Part shown: positions 63,606 to 64,000 of the stretch, piece after piece
How positions within the stretch are numbered: position 1 is the first letter of the stretch
Layout of the letters: each line of letters starts with the position of its first letter
Source: Paragordius varius
Lineage: Eukaryota > Nematomorpha
Assembly (NCBI GenBank): GCA_964247055.1
Contig: OZ176053.1
Coordinates: forward strand, 11,036,001-11,100,000
DNA: 64,000 nucleotides
Direction of reading: 5' to 3'
Notes under the pieces: model-generated
Told to the model about the DNA's origin: nothing
Databases searched by the model: none
Seen by the model: the letters and a program-made list of their open reading frames with translations, nothing else
Translations under genes and position numbers: made by a program

Positions 63606-64000
63606 TTCCCCAAATATCAAATGTTCTAAAAATTGGAAATCTTAATCTGCAGGGATACCAAAATTTGGACTTCACCAGTTAGCCATGAATAACCACACTA
63701 TTGCAATTATTGGATTATCAGAAACCCATATAATGAACAAGGGATATATAATTAATAACAACTATATATTATACCATTCCTGCCATCCTAATCTCAGAAG
63801 ATACGGTACAGGCATCATTATTCACAAATCTTTCGATTCGCTGACGAACCCAATTTTATCAACGATAGAATCATGAAAATTACATTCAATACACTTCCAT
63901 TGAAACTTAATTTGATCCAAGCATATGCTCCTACCAGCAATTCCTCAGAGGAAGATATTGAACAATTCTACTAGCTTCATAACACAGTCATAAACTGCAA
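63606..64000 (+). mobile_element. LINE 5' part: AP-endonuclease start, cut by the window edge
   Basis: The frame 63685-63876 reads TIAIIGLSETHIMNKGYIIN, then YGTGIIIHKSFDSL, then continues in another frame with LIQAYAPTSNSSEEDIEQFY. These are the GLSET, GTGI and YAPT landmarks of the N-terminal endonuclease of RTE-like LINEs. It is frame-broken and opposed to the 3' fragment next to it. Confidence 0.8.

Overview
The window looks like a piece of a very AT-rich animal genome. The genes are split by GT-AG introns. Their products are animal or eukaryotic types: a receptor guanylyl cyclase, syntenin, actin-capping protein beta, RagC/D, UBR7, SmF, an acid lipase and FOXRED1. DNA transposons (hAT, foldback, hairpin MITEs) and non-LTR retrotransposon pieces fill introns and intergenic DNA. 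I cannot name the species. Receptor guanylyl cyclase and syntenin point to a metazoan, and the AT-richness and tiny introns would fit a compact, fast-evolving lineage.

Layout. 1-3.5 kb: a degenerate ~163-bp satellite bracketed by two ~0.5-kb direct repeats, then a decayed foldback element. 3.5-7.3 kb: little I can read. 7.4-22.1 kb (+): an 18-exon membrane guanylyl cyclase whose second intron holds an hAT transposon with a perfect target duplication. 23.2-25.1 kb (-): complete CAPZB. 27.2-29.2 kb: a second, older hAT copy. 30.1-30.4 kb (+): complete SmF with three introns of 22-24 nt. 31.1-34.3 kb: a small foldback element and a LINE fragment. 34.6-38.0 kb (-): complete RagC/D, head-to-head with UBR7 at 38.1-44.3 kb (+), whose introns hold an hAT MITE and two tandem foldback elements. 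45-46.4 kb: a LINE fragment nested in an unknown repeat. 46.7-50.5 kb (-): an acid-lipase family gene. 50.9-56.6 kb (-): a 14-exon HEAT-repeat gene, head-to-head with syntenin at 56.7-59.6 kb (+), 44 bp apart. 60.8-62.3 kb (-): the 3' exons of FOXRED1. 62.9-64.0 kb: LINE sequence in two opposed pieces.

The multi-exon models were built by hand from reading frame, GT-AG borders and remembered family sequences. In every complete model the exon phases match and the summed length is a multiple of three.

The two most unusual signals are these. First, a family of inverted-repeat elements that share the terminal octamer TACCATTT, a TA target duplication and arms made of 21-bp tandem units, although the unit sequence differs completely between members. 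Second, a class of ultra-short introns (22-33 nt, ten cases in six genes) living beside ordinary introns of up to ~4 kb.
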